Source: Paramacrobiotus metropolitanus
Taxonomy: Eukaryota > Tardigrada > Eutardigrada > Parachela > Macrobiotidae
DNA length: 64,000 nt
Assembly: GCF_019649055.1 (NCBI RefSeq)
Contig: NW_026570237.1
Coordinates: forward strand, 1,054,001 to 1,118,000
Direction: 5' to 3'
Shown here: positions 44,001 to 56,708 of the stretch, piece by piece
Layout: the number at the start of each line of letters is the position of its first letter
Position numbering within the stretch: position 1 is the first letter of the stretch
The notes under the pieces: model-generated
The model's input: the letters and a program-made list of their open reading frames with translations, nothing else
Database searches by the model: none
Told to the model about the DNA's origin: nothing
Position numbers and translations under genes: made by a program

Positions 44001-45189
44001 CTCTTCGCCGGGCAAAATGGTGCGGACGCTGACGAAGACGATCTGCGATCCGCGGAGGTAGACGGCCAGATTCTTCTCCGCCGGATTCTCAGTGAAACGC
44101 ACATAGCGCATCCAGTTGGAGAAGAGCTCCGAGTCCAGCTGGAAGAAACGCAGCTGACCGTCGTCCGCGCTGGGAAATGCACAGACATAGGCATCGCTGC
44201 TTTTCTCCGCCAGCGGGGCCACCAGTGGGCCGAAAACGGTCTGAGGAGGAATTCGGACATTGGCCAGCACTTTCTTCCCTGCACACAGACGCAACTGTCA
44301 CTATTGCAACTGTCACTAGATGCCCGTTGCACATAAGCAGTACTTACAACAGTTCATAAACAAATAACTTATATCAAATAAGACATTTTGTTTTTTTTAA
44401 ATTGTCGCAAGTGTTTTCTACAAATCTAGCGCGCACCGTTCTACTTTCTGTAGTTTAAAAAATATCGTATTTTATCCAAGATGGATTTCCGTTCAACAGT
44501 TTCCGAGTGTATAAACACTAGAGTAAAGCTTGACCTGCTGGATTTTACTGAATTTTACTGCTGCCGTACTACTAAATTTTTATTACAGTATATTGCAAAT
44601 TACGTCGAGATCAAGCAAGCCAATTTTGGCATGAATGAGAAAAACAACTACACATAAAAAAGGGAAAGTCTAGGAAAATAAAACATAAGATTAATAAATT
44701 AATTTATTACAGTTATTTATTAAAACACTGTTTCGTGATTTTTTTTAATTTTGCTACACCAAGTACCAACCTGTGGAGGAATCAGCGCAAACATCCAGGC
44801 GCAAGATTTTAGGCAGACTGGCCAGTGCGAAAGGAACCACGCTCTCGTTGGGAACGCTTTTGGCATGAAACCAACACGGCTCCTCCAGAAACTGCTGGCA
44901 CACAGCGCAAACTAAAGGAAAATAAATAAACCATTCGCCCAAACAGCAAAAATATGGAAATGACTTCGAGACGTCGAGTCGAACGACGGCACAGTTACAG
45001 TAACACTACATGTATAACAGCAACTTGTTACTTACAGATTCGTTCTTGCCAGTGGCCTATGCAACGGCCATGAGATTCCTCCGGCAAAGTTAGCCGATCT
45101 TGAACACCTTGCCAGGGTGCACTCTGGCCGGGAGTGACCGACTCGCTATCCATTGCAAGCAAACAGCAGTCGACGGAGTCGAGCTCCAT
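41079..45189 (-). CDS. PRDM unit E: PR/SET-domain C2H2 zinc-finger protein, intact (861 aa)
   Basis: Exons: 45036-45189, 44771-44911, 43907-44278, 42814-43470, 42409-42650, 41848-42285, 41079-41660. GT-AG throughout, no frame break. Approximate residues: exon 1 leader 1-51; zinc knuckle 52-98; PR/SET 99-222 with NWMRYVRF and a final Y of ELRVCYSAKY at the place of the conserved SET tyrosine; acidic Ser/Pro linker 223-441; fingers 1-2 at 442-522; fingers 3-6 at 523-668; fingers 7-11 at 669-850. It may write H3 methyl marks, bind DNA, or both. No KRAB or SSXRD domain is seen, unlike vertebrate PRDM9. Confidence 0.88.
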
Positions 45190-47440
45190 GATGACAAACT
45201 GCGAAGGCAGTTCAAGGCATCGATAACTGGCTCAGCAACAGTTACAACGGATGCTGAATCTGAATACCATCGCTTGATGGCTCGCTTACTCCCAACGCGC
45301 ACGTTACTAAAATCCGTAGATTTGTGGAAGATTTTCTTAGGGAATGTTTAACGCGAACAAAAGAAACACAGGATATTTTGTCGGTTTGCGCGATTATCAA
45401 CACCGACAACACTCAACAGGAGTCTGTTTTGACTCGACTGAAATTTTCGAGAGGCTTGCATTAGAGCCCTGCAACGGATTGGTAAATCCAGACCACTCGA
45501 ATCCACTCCGATTTTCGGGCGAGTTGGACAATTTGTTTTAAAAAAATTCGGATCGGGTGGTTTCGGAGTTTAGGCTTGCCTGAATGGATCGGATTCGGAT
45601 GTAATTAGGAATCCGAATTATCCGAAATAAAATTGTATATTTTCAAATAATTTTTATAAATTTCTATAATTTTTTAGGACAAAATGCATCGTCAGCGCGC
45701 TCCGCGCGAGCTTTAGTGTATGACTCAGTAAAGCACTGAACATAGCTACTTCTATTACGTTAACTTCAGTTACTGTGCCATTTGTTAGAGGCGAAGCTTG
45801 TTCAATCAAAAAAAGAAACCTGAATTAGGTACAACTTTTATGAGTTTTTTTGTTGAGAACTAAAGGAGATGCCACTAACACGTGAAAGCAACTGTGGTTT
45901 TTGCGATGGCAAAATTACCGAAATTTTCGGAACTCGCAACTCGAAAAACGCCCAGGTATGAGCAATCTATGGCTAAAACGACGCAAAATTTATACGGAGA
46001 ATGGAGATTACATAAAAATTAAATAAACGTTCTGAAGATTTTGAAAATTGAAAATTTTGATGACGACAACTTGGCGTGCGCTATCTTTAATTGTTGCAGC
46101 GGATATTATAGGTATGTATTATAGATTTTTCTGGAATGGGACAAAAAAAATAAATATGACAAAAATTTTCGGAGCGGATCGGACTGGATTCAGTTTGTAA
46201 AAAATATTTACGGATCGGAGTGGTCAGATATGATTTTGGTCGGAGTCGGACTGGGTTCGGAGAAAAATTTATTAGTTCGGATCGGACTGGACGAAGTTTT
46301 CGACTCCGATGCAGGGCACTAGCTTGCATGGACGCAATCAAAAGCGACTGCCACGTGCAATGTGGTTACCTGTGATACACCGTAGTTGGGTGGTAACTTA
46401 CAATGGTAACCCGCCGTTTCGTCGACGGAAATTCGTAGACCGTCACTAATTCGTCGCCTTAATTAAATCGTCCACTTAATTAAATCGCCTTTGGACTGTC
46501 TGGAGGCTGTTCCAGCTGAATACCTCCACAACATGCAGAAAGTCTGGATCACTCCCGTGGGCTTATGCGCCCTCTCAAGCTGTCTGCTCTATGGACTGTG
46601 TGTAATTCGATCGCGGAAGTTGCGCATTTCAGGACCGCGTCAACAGTCGAATCCATATCATCCATGCATTGCCACTTGCCAGCTTGGTTCTACGTACATA
46701 TCTATATTTATATACGTACATATTTTGTGTATCGATCATACCGACTTTAAATCAGTGTAGGCTAGGAGCTCCAATCGTCACTCTTGAATCCTCATGAATG
46801 TATGTAACGGCGACGTATGGGTTGACGAGACCGGTAAGCGACAGATCGATCAAGGTGTAAGCGATCTGCTGGGCGTGAGACACCATGGCACCGCTAACGC
46901 GCGGGTCAGCGATGGGCGGTTTTCCTGCCGGACTACAGCCGGCAGGAAAAAAGATTCATACTACAAAATAAAAGGATTGAAGTGTTTCGGCACTGGTCGT
47001 GTGGGAACGCGTTGTAAGCCGCTCACAACAGATGTCACATGTGATTTTTGTTTCAATTTCAGACAGTTTAAGATTTTGTTATCGAAAGCGAGATTCCTTC
47101 GTATATCCTTGTGAGCCTCCACCGAAACTTGTTTCTCCTTCACTTAGCGTTCATTATCACGTAACAATATCAAATTTTGTTAGCACAATACTTGTACAAA
47201 AATGATCGAACAGCGGATAAGGACGGCATTAATCAAAAGTGGGAACCAGGCGGCTTGAAAACTAAGAATATTTAACTAATAAAATCTGCCGAAGGTGCTG
47301 CTAGCCATTATCCCGAGAAAAAGATCAAAATAGACAGTTTGACATAAACACAATCGAATGTCTGGAGAGATTCCAGTGACATCCTCAGAAATAAAATACA
47401 GCCTCACAGAAAAATAAACCGACCATTCTGCCGCGAACAT
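45190..47440. other. spacer between units E and G (upstream region of E)
   Basis: P block about 45240-45400, then a hAT MITE (45462-46321), then Q block about 46335-47060. Removing the MITE restores the layout of the other spacers. No gene is supported. Confidence 0.6.
45462..46321. mobile_element. 860-bp hAT-type non-autonomous transposon
   Basis: Ends tagagccctgca / tgcagggcacta are inverted repeats, flanked by a perfect 8-bp duplication gcttgcat (45454-45461 and 46322-46329). Paralogous spacers show the unoccupied site (about 40078). The interior has many ggatcggac / cggatcgg motifs and no transposase. Confidence 0.9.
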
Positions 47441-50400
47441 TCACAACGGTACACTATGCGGATCCATATCGGAGTGTTTGGCTTTGACGTGGTGCATCAG
47501 TTTGCTTCGTCGCACGTATCCCAGTTTGCATTCGTGGCATTTGTATGGAAAGTCTTCGAAAGCCAGTTTCCTTCGGGGATCTTTGTACGCCTCCACCAGA
47601 CCCTGTTTTTCCTTCTCCTTACGCTTAGCATAATAGTTTTTCTTGTATTCTTTGAGATTCCCTTCGTGCACCCATCGGATATGACCCCGGAGGTATCGTT
47701 CGGCATGGAAGCGCTTGCCGCACTGTGTGCAGGGGAAGCGGTAGTCCTTCTTATGCGACTGCATGTGCACATTCAAACGTACACTACTTCGGCATACAGC
47801 CTGACAGACTTCGCACACTAACACGCTCTTCGCGTCGTGTTTGTGTCGGTAATGCTCTCGAAACTTCGCGTACTGAGGGAATGTCCGCGGGCACACTGGA
47901 CAGGGAAAAGAGCCGTCTTTCTGATGCTCGGGGAGATGTCTGCTTAAATCTTTGGTACTCTCAAATTGTAAGGCGCAATATATGCACTGACCTTTCTCAT
48001 GTCTGAACTGTAATGAGAGAAAAAACGAGTCAGTTTTAACATGCGACAATCAGTCAAACAACACCAAACTATGTAGCCATAATTCATGAGACAGAACCAA
48101 GAGAAAAAGACTATCGAGCCGCGAGGAGTGGACTAACATAGAGGAAGTGTTGCAATGAAATTTGTTTAAGCACTTAGTTTGTATTTGCGGGAGATAGTTA
48201 ACAGGAGCACAGTCACAGACAGGAAGGGGCAAAGAAAAGAAAGAGGGCAATTCCGATGAGTGAAAGAGTGCGCGTGCTGACTAATATGCCAACCAACCGA
48301 TGTGCTTACCCGCATATGACTATCCAGAGTGTGCTGGGTAAGAAATTTCTCTGCGCATTGCTGGCACTCGAACAGCCAATCTTTGGACACAGTCTCCCGG
48401 TACTCTGGATGATTCTTTTGATAATGCGTGAGCAATATCGAGACCTGCTTCGCGCAAAGGAGGCACTGTTTCCGCTCACTGGACAGTCTGGACTTAATGG
48501 CGTGACCTGCCGTATGCAGCGCCAATTCGGCGAAATTCGTCCCCGTGAAGTCACACGCTGGACATTGCCGCTCTGGTCGCGTTTGATGATCTTCCACCAC
48601 GCAGTGGCAGCAGCGCTCATGAATATCCAGTACCGATTTACTGGGGAAACATTTACTGCAGCGTGGGCAATAGTACGATAGCCTTCCTGTTTTCTGCATG
48701 TAGCTCAATGGCCACTTGACGCGATTCGATCGTTGGCTCCTCTCCTCGTGCCGGATGAAACTACAATAATAGTCACATGTCTGTAAGTATACGCCGATCA
48801 TGCAGGAAAAGCAAGCCACGTGCATTCGTTCGGAAAAATAACGACGAAGCATATAATTACGTAACTATCCGTACCCTTGTCACATGGATATGCAAACTGT
48901 GCGCGGAATGATACCGCATTCCACACGTCGTGCAGGCATGTTGCAGATATTTGTCAGCATCCTCGGGATGCTTGCGGTTCAGGTGGGCGTCTAATTTTTG
49001 CACTGCACGATGACACACCGGACATTCCTCACACTCCCGCTGTCGTCGAGTCCGCGATGCTCCTGTTGGCTTGTTGGAGAGATTTCCTTCGTGCTGCTTT
49101 CGGACATGGCGGCGAAGATTGCGTTCGGTATGGAACCGCTGCCTGCATTGATTGCAGGGGAACCGGTAATCCTTGTTATGGGTCTGAACGTGTTCCTTCA
49201 AGCGTCCTCTATCTCGACAGACGACCTGACACACTTCGCACACCAGAACACTCTTCGCGTCGTGTTCACATCGATAATGCTCGCGAAACTCGGCATACTG
49301 AGGGAATATCCGCGGACACACTGGACAGGGAAAGCAGCCGTCTTTCTGATGCTCGGAGAGATGTTCAGTAAAGGCTTCAGTATTCTCTAGTTGTACGGCG
49401 CAATATATGCATTGGAATTTTTCATGTTTCTGTAACGGGATAAAACAAATTAATCCTCTCTCGACAATTCATCATGTAAGCCGCAATACGACTAACAAGC
49501 ACGAGGACCCAGTTGTGGTTGGACTTCAGGTTCGCGATTAGGCTTAAAATAAAGCTTAGAACATGCTTTATTTTACAGTTGTGTAGTTATTGTTCTGAAT
49601 AGTATCGTACAAACGACCGGCTTACCCGCGTATGAGTGTCCAGATTTGGTTGGGAAAGAAATTTCTCTCCGCATTGCTGGCACTCAAACTGCCAGTCTTT
49701 AGGCACGATCTCTCGGTACTCTGGATGATTCCTTTGATAATGCGTCTGGAGTACAAAGATCTGCTCGGCGCAAAGCAGGCACTGCTTCCGCTCACTGGCC
49801 TTGATCGCGTGATTCGCCGTGTGCAGCGCCAGTTGGCCGAAACTGGTCCCGGTGAAGCCACACGCTGGACACTTCCGCTCGGTTCGCTCAAGATCATCCT
49901 CCAGCGCGCGGTGGCAGCCGCGTTCATGGATATCCAATACGGGTTTGCTGAGGAAGTATCGGCTGCATTTCACGCAGAAATACGGCATCCTTCCCGTTTT
50001 CTGCATGTACTCCATCGCTGCTTGGCGCGATTCCGCCGTTGGTTTTTCGCCCCGTGTCGGATGAGACTGTAACAACGTGCACTACAGTGTAATGGAATTG
50101 TAAAATGTATTTACGCAAATCACACCGGGAAAGCATATTACTTGCTGGTTTCAGGTAATCCGGTACAGACATTACAAACTGACACTAACAAATTTGCCTA
50201 TCGATTACCGGCGCAGTGCCGTACCACTGTCATATGAGTCCGTAAGCGCTCCAACGACTGATACCGCATTCCACATGTTGTGCATGCATGTTGCAGAAGT
50301 CGGGCAGCATTGTCTGGATGTTCGCGGTTTAAATGCTGATTTAATTTGCTGGTCACAAGGTGGCACACTGGACACTCCTTCTCGTCCGGCTTCCTCTGGC

Positions 50401-52029
50401 TCAGAGGTCTACCTTTCTGCAATGGCGATGAATCTAAAATATCAGAAATGTTTAACTTTTGGATGACCGCTCGTGCCAAATGGCTCCGAAGATCATGAAA
50501 TTGTAACCAAATGCTACAATGACTGTAATCTAATACGACTATATCACAAAAAGTCCAGTGCAAAAAAATACTTAAAATTAAATTTAAACGGACACAAAAA
50601 ACATTTGTTAGCGTAAGTAGCTGTATTTCCTTCGCCCCAATAAAAATGCGTGATACCGTATCTTACCATTTGTGTTTGAATTAGGCACTTTATTTATACA
50701 GGACTGCTCCTTTTTCGTTATTCTTGGACATTTGCCATTACTCTGCCTAGATTTTCGATCGGTGTCCATATCACAGATATCCTCATCAGATTCTACAATC
50801 ATCATAATCTCTTTTCACCATCGTATCAAAACACCACAAAAGCTTGTTTCCAAAACATTGTTTCTTACCTTGTTCATCATTATCCTCATCCGACACTACA
50901 CCGTCCTCACCCGCCCAATCCGAATCACTGTCAATTCCCAAACCCTTCCCGGTTCCCATCAGCTCCAACTCGTCGCCTGGATCACAGTTATCCAGGCCGG
51001 GAACGGTCAACGTTTCCACCGGTGGAACCGCGGCCTTCTTCGCCGAGCGAAGAGTGCTTCTTCTGCAGACAATTTCCGCGCCCGCACTGTGGTGTTCTTC
51101 GCTAGGAGATGCCGTTTTCCGGACCGGAGCATGGTATGCGATCTCCGGGGAATTTTCGCGCACCGTCTTCGCTTGTACGGGATGAACGTCAATGCTCTTT
51201 GCCGCGCTTCCATTTGTGTCCACTCGAAAATTGTTTGCTTTATGGCTGGTTGGCAGAGGAGGTGCATGCACAGATGAATTCGTATAATCTTCCGTATGTT
51301 CTGCCGCCGATGGTGTATCACCACGTCTCTCCAAAACTTGCTCTTTTCCTGGTCGGCTTCGTTTCTGTTTCAGCTTTTCCTGACCATCCTCTTTGTTTAC
51401 AGTGTCCATTTTCCGTCGTTGGCCTCTTTTCCGTTTCCACGGGCCCGGAACAGCTGGCTATACTTGTTGGTAAGTCGGCAGATTGTCTGGCGCATCTGTA
51501 CAGAGTGTTGGCTCAGTTTTCTCGCAAGCGTGCTTCTTATTCATCTGATCCGAACAGGACAGTTCGAACAGTGACACTAATGGTGCATCATCCAGGTTAG
51601 TGCGAACAGCGCTGTCCGGTAACGGATTACCGGGCAGTGTACTGGCGGAGATTGGCGGATCCGGAAGAAAATTTTCTTCATTTCCGGGCACAAGTGAATC
51701 ACAGTCCAAGCCAGCAGTGTTAACAGATGACCAAGTTTCTACTTGAGGATAAGCGTTTTCGTTGTGTTCCACGGACTCCAGACCTGTATAACACACAATT
51801 AAACATCATTTACAGCAAAGATTTTGCAAAATGCAAAGAATATAACACAAAGGACATTAGGCAATACGTAAATTCGACTCGCCTAAAGCATGTCAATTGC
51901 CCATACAGGTTCTGCATTAAGTATACTGACATGCTCTGGTGTACTTGTACTCACAAGTACAGCAGGATGACCAACCTTACTCAGGCAATAAAGATGGAAT
52001 ATGCTCTAGATGTACAATAATGGAAACTC

Positions 52030-52053
52030 CTCGGAAATATTAGCACTAATATT
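52030..52053. repeat. 24-bp hairpin
   Basis: ggaaatatta-gcac-taatatttcc, a perfect inverted repeat inside an intron of unit G, followed by a CA-rich stretch. Confidence 0.6.
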
Positions 52054-52513
52054 TCCTACACACACGCGCGTACACACACACTCAGGATCCTGCTAGGACG
52101 ATGTTGTTGTCCCAGATTTAGTCGGATGATGTTACTTCCGACTCACACACACGACTTCCGCTCAGATAACTATCCTAGTTGTCTTTACGAAGGTCACCAC
52201 AACACACGAATATCCGGATATCTCAACACAAGTTTATTAGATCTTATTTCGCTAGCTCACATATCGATCGACTGATTCTGCCTCCAGAATCAGGTAAAAA
52301 CCCAGCGTGTTACAGCATGGAATTACTCGTAATAAATCACTTAACACAGGACAAACCGCACCGTCGTACAGACGCGTGCCGGAGCTCATACAAGTTAACC
52401 AAAAGCAATACTCGTACTGTGGTACATGCGCCATAGCATGTTAATACCTTACAAAAAAGCGTACTAGCATGCCAGATTAAAAACCTAGTAAAAACGAGGA
52501 CAACTTTGCACAG

Positions 52514-52620
52514 TACTGTGTTGTCGAGTCAACTTGGCACCTTTTTTTACAGTGAGTCGTATCCGCTTAGTGTATAACTCACTGTACAAAAAGGTGCCAA
52601 GTTGACTCGACAACACAGTA
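52514..52620. mobile_element. 107-bp mariner-like palindromic MITE
   Basis: Nearly perfect palindrome: ctgtgttgtcgagtcaactt and ggcaccttttt, with the exact complement on the other arm, bounded by TA on both sides. TA target duplication and terminal CTGTG suggest the Tc1/mariner group. Located in an intron of unit G. Confidence 0.75.
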
Positions 52621-54465
52621 ATATGCGATATACTCGCGATTCATAAGTGATGATCATGGTAATCCAGTGGCCAGAGCCGTGCGACAAAAACTGTACTGCC
52701 AGATTAACCTGGATAAACCGAGTCAAATTTTTAACACACTTACCTCTCACACAAAAATCATCGAATTCGTGTTTGTCGATCTGCGCATTCCCGCTTCCGA
52801 CTGTTCTGGCGTATTTAGCAGAATAGCCGACTTTCAGTTCTTCGCCGGGGAAGATAGCCCGCAAACTGACGAAGACGACTTGCGATCCGCGGAGATAGAC
52901 GGCCAGATTCTCCTCCGCCGGATTCTCCGCGAAACGCACGTAGCGCATCCAGTTGGAGAAGAGCTCCGAGTCCAGCTGGAAGAAACGCAACTGGCCATCC
53001 TCCGGACTGGGAAATGCGTACACCGTGCTCTCTTTCCTGATTCCCGCCGTTGCAGCAACCAGCGGGCCAAAAATTGTCTGCGGCGGAATACTGTGCTTGG
53101 CTAACACTTTTTCCCTGAAGGGCATGCAAAATACGAAATGTAAAAATACGCTTAAAAATGGATATCCAGAAAAACGCGAAACTTAATCTAGAAAACTAGC
53201 GGTCTAGACATTTGATTAATATAAAAATTTAATTGTTAAAAAACATTTAAAATAAGGGAAACCGACAAATCGTATCAGCAACCATCAGGACAACAACTAC
53301 AGATACAATAAAATAATAACCGCAAGAATCTTTCGAATCTAGATATTTTTTCGCTATTTCGAGTTAATGTTTTCTCAACAGTGAATTCAGAAAAAAACAT
53401 GTCAGAGGCGTACGACTGCGCCTGGTGCGTACGGTCCACACAGGACGTACTTGCACCATTGCTTGCCGTTACCACCTCTCTCGCTGTACGTACGTGTGCT
53501 GCTGCACTGCACTCATCCGCTGAAGCGGATATACGCAGCGCATACACTGAGCCACACTTGCTCTCTCGTTCCTCTCTCGCAGTATGACTCAGCGTTCATA
53601 CGCTCGCGTTGGATAGAGTCCAGTCTGCGCATCATCACACAGCTGATGGCACACAGCACGTGCTTGCCGCCAGTTGCTTCTTTACACGCCTTGAAGACGC
53701 TCAAGAACCCACTTAGCATACACTTGCTATTTAGCCATCACTGCTTTGTTCTTGCTTTCCTGCTATTACGCAGCCTTGTTCCCCCTTTATTTGTCAATAA
53801 AGCTTCACTCGTGATCTCCTCGTGCACATCTGTTACAAACACTGCAAAACAAATAAATCTCAATGACAATAAGTAGTCAATCAGTAAGAGCTACCTGCAA
53901 CTTAAGATACTTCTATAATTTTCTGTGAGAGATATTTATTTTAGTAAGATGTACTTTATTATACTACAAACGAGTAAAACATGTCAACAGTATGGTAGTC
54001 AATTATTTTACAAGAATGGCCGACCTGTGCTGGAGTTAGAGCACACATCCAAACACAAGATGTTGGGCAAACTGGCCAGTGCGAAGGGAACGACGCTTCC
54101 ATTAGGAATGCTCTTGGCATGCAGCCAACAGGGCTCCTCCAAAAACAGCTGGCACACAGCACAATCTGCAGCAAACGAGCAGACCAGTAAAAAACGTAAA
54201 CCAATCCATTAAAATGAGACGTAAAACTCCGAAACAGGCAACTGGTATTATTGTCATGTAGAGTGTAGACTGTTGCAGAGAAGGCAAGAGAAGATAGTTA
54301 CATACAGGGCCGTTCATGCAGTCGCCACTGCGTCACACCGCGTTCCGTCCCTTGGGTTAAAGCTAGTACGTTTGGAAAGTTTCCCGATGTTGGATCCTCC
54401 TGGCGCGGAATTAGCAACTCGGGATCCGATGATTCCGACCCTGGCAAACAACAATCAAGATCCAT

Positions 54466-56708
54466 GACGGCGCAGGTAGGCGCTATTCGATTAAATAACG
54501 GTTAACGAAGCTTTCATCGTCTGAGGAGCGTTCGCTGCCATCTACAACCGAGAAATTCAGGGAAATTTTGTGGGATCAGCAATTAAAATTTTAAACACAA
54601 CCTTCATTATTAAAATCTAAGAAAATAACAAAAAACTCTGAGATCTGACATCTGAGGTTTTCTTTCTAGTTTCTACTCGCACCAAGCATGAACATAAACG
54701 GCAAAAGCAACTGCCACCTGGAGTGTGGTTGTGATACACCACAATTGCATGGGCTATCCGTACGTCGCAGATGGCCGGTGGTCAGTGAGCATCTCGTTGC
54801 TCATGGCACCCGACAATCGACATTCACTAGCGCTTGCAAGGCACCACTGGGTGAACCACATTCTACGCAATCTCTATATATTAATAGCGTAAGACTTAGC
54901 AAAATTCCATTCGTATCTCCCTTTTGTAAACGACACAGTGAACCAAACTTTGGTGTCTATAGATCATTTGATAGCGCTGCGATCATAAATTTGCAGAAAC
55001 GGGTTGGTTTTTCTAAACTATTTGAGACTTCAGAGAAAATTTTAAAAAAGCTTAACATACGAAGTCTATGGGGAAAAGTCAAGAACCCACCACTGCCAAC
55101 CCGCCCACGCCACCACTGTCCCCAACAGAATGACAGCCAGAAACGCAATTCTGCCTAAAGAGTAAACACTACACGTACGGAATTAAATTCAAACCTTTGC
55201 GTATGTCATTTGGGAGCTTTGAGCTTAATAATTTCTCATTCAAAGTCAGTTTCGAGGAAGAAAATGAAAGGATTGAAAGAAGATTTTCAAAGGGCTCGCT
55301 TTCACTGTGGGGAAGCGGGGGCTGCAGCCTGCAAGGTCTGCAGATAAAGTACGTAGCTGCCTGCCGAAGCGATTTAATCAGTTTTAAATTAGCGCACCCA
55401 CGGGCGGGTGCGATTGTCTTTGACTCTTTGTGGCCGAATCTCATCTGCCCTTTCTGGTAGCAAATTTTTCGAATGTTACAGAACCTATTATTTATTTTTA
55501 GAAAAGCATTGTAAAGCATTGTACGTGACGCTTGGTTATAAAATGATTATGCATTAAATTTACACAGTATAAAAGACAACGAGATTCCCTAGACTGTTTG
55601 GGGCCTTGGATTAACTAGCGTATGTCACAACAATTGAAATAAAATTTTAAATAAGTAATTTTAAGGTTGCGTATAAACTATCAAAATAATAGCGACTACG
55701 CATTGCAAATAATAGTTATGACTGAAGGCTGAAGCCATCATGATTATTAACTGGGACGTAAGTACTGTAACCATGAAGTGGCGGCAAGGACAATACGGTG
55801 GCGAATCAGTTGGTTGCTTTCAACGGGCCGAGCGAAATTTAAAAAATCGCAGAATGGGGCGAACATATAATTTTGGGGATAAAGTTGGGCGGAATTTGCT
55901 TGGTGGCTGGTCAGGTAAAACTGAAGAAATCTGTTAGAAAACTGCACAAAAAACAGAACGTTTCCGAGCCAAGGTAATTTCCAGTAAGCGGACCGGGAAT
56001 ACTTAAATGTTCACACAAAAATCGGTAGAATGTTATCGGTACAATTGTGAACTTACGGATAGCTCGGGAGTAGTTATTGTCAGTGCGGTAAAAAACGAAG
56101 CAGTTGATTAAATGTCTTTTGCTCATTACAGTATTTGCCAGTCAAATTAAATTGTTTTAAGCTTAATTTTTTTGAAACACATTAGTTTTGCAGTAATGAG
56201 TTTATATTGGCAGAAATGAGCTTTTTCAAAAATTTCTTCTTTATTTCGATTCATAATTATGACAGTATTAACCAGACACTACTGCTACAAAATTAGGTAC
56301 TACCAAAACATCCAATACCAGTTGGTTTTTTTGTAGTAAGTATTCCAACGTTGATTTATTCCGCGCAGTCTGCGCGGGGTCTACTAGTACATTTTTATTT
56401 GATTAGAAGCTCAACAAAACTCGATGAGCGCACAAAAGTATTAAGTTTTGGTACTTTACAAAAATTATTACACAAGAAGGGATAAAAGACGGCGTCAATC
56501 CACACAGGAGTTCAAACGGCTTGAAAACTGAAATTGTTTAACTACTAAAATTTGCAAAAGCTGCTGCTAGCCAGTATCCACAAAAAAACGGTCAAAATAA
56601 AAGTTGACGTTAACAAATCGCATGTCTAGACAGATTAAAGTGATACCCTTAGAAAAACAAATCCTTAAAAATCGCCAAGGCTCCAACCGACCATCCTTCC
56701 GCGAACAT
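54466..56708. other. spacer between units G and H
   Basis: A short Q-block match lies at about 54700-54745 (gcaactgccacctggag, gtgatacacc). No gene is supported; open frames near 54690-55460 lack recognisable features. A gcgcagtctgcgcgg palindrome lies at about 56365. Confidence 0.45.

Larger units (their letters stand above)
47441..54465 (-). pseudogene. PRDM unit G: expanded finger version with three disruptions
   Basis: Exons: 54306-54465, 54025-54165, 52744-53114, 50869-51783, 50667-50792, 50225-50433, 49626-50066, 48875-49429, 48310-48760, 47441-48007. It differs from C-E by an extra block: a chimeric exon (48875-49429) joining an exon-7-like finger set to an exon-5-like pair, then a second exon-6-type exon. 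That gives about 18 fingers. Disruptions: exon 3 is 371 bp (one A missing in GGAAAAAGTG at its start, versus 372 elsewhere); in-frame TAG at 51458-51460 in the linker; one extra base near 48707 in exon 6' (451 bp). Otherwise the frames are very well kept. Either a young pseudogene or homopolymer sequence errors. Confidence 0.8.

Noticed and set aside
54688-55519. Possible gene in the G-H spacer
   Set aside because: Open frames lack splice logic or recognisable motifs, and both strands are open over the same stretch.
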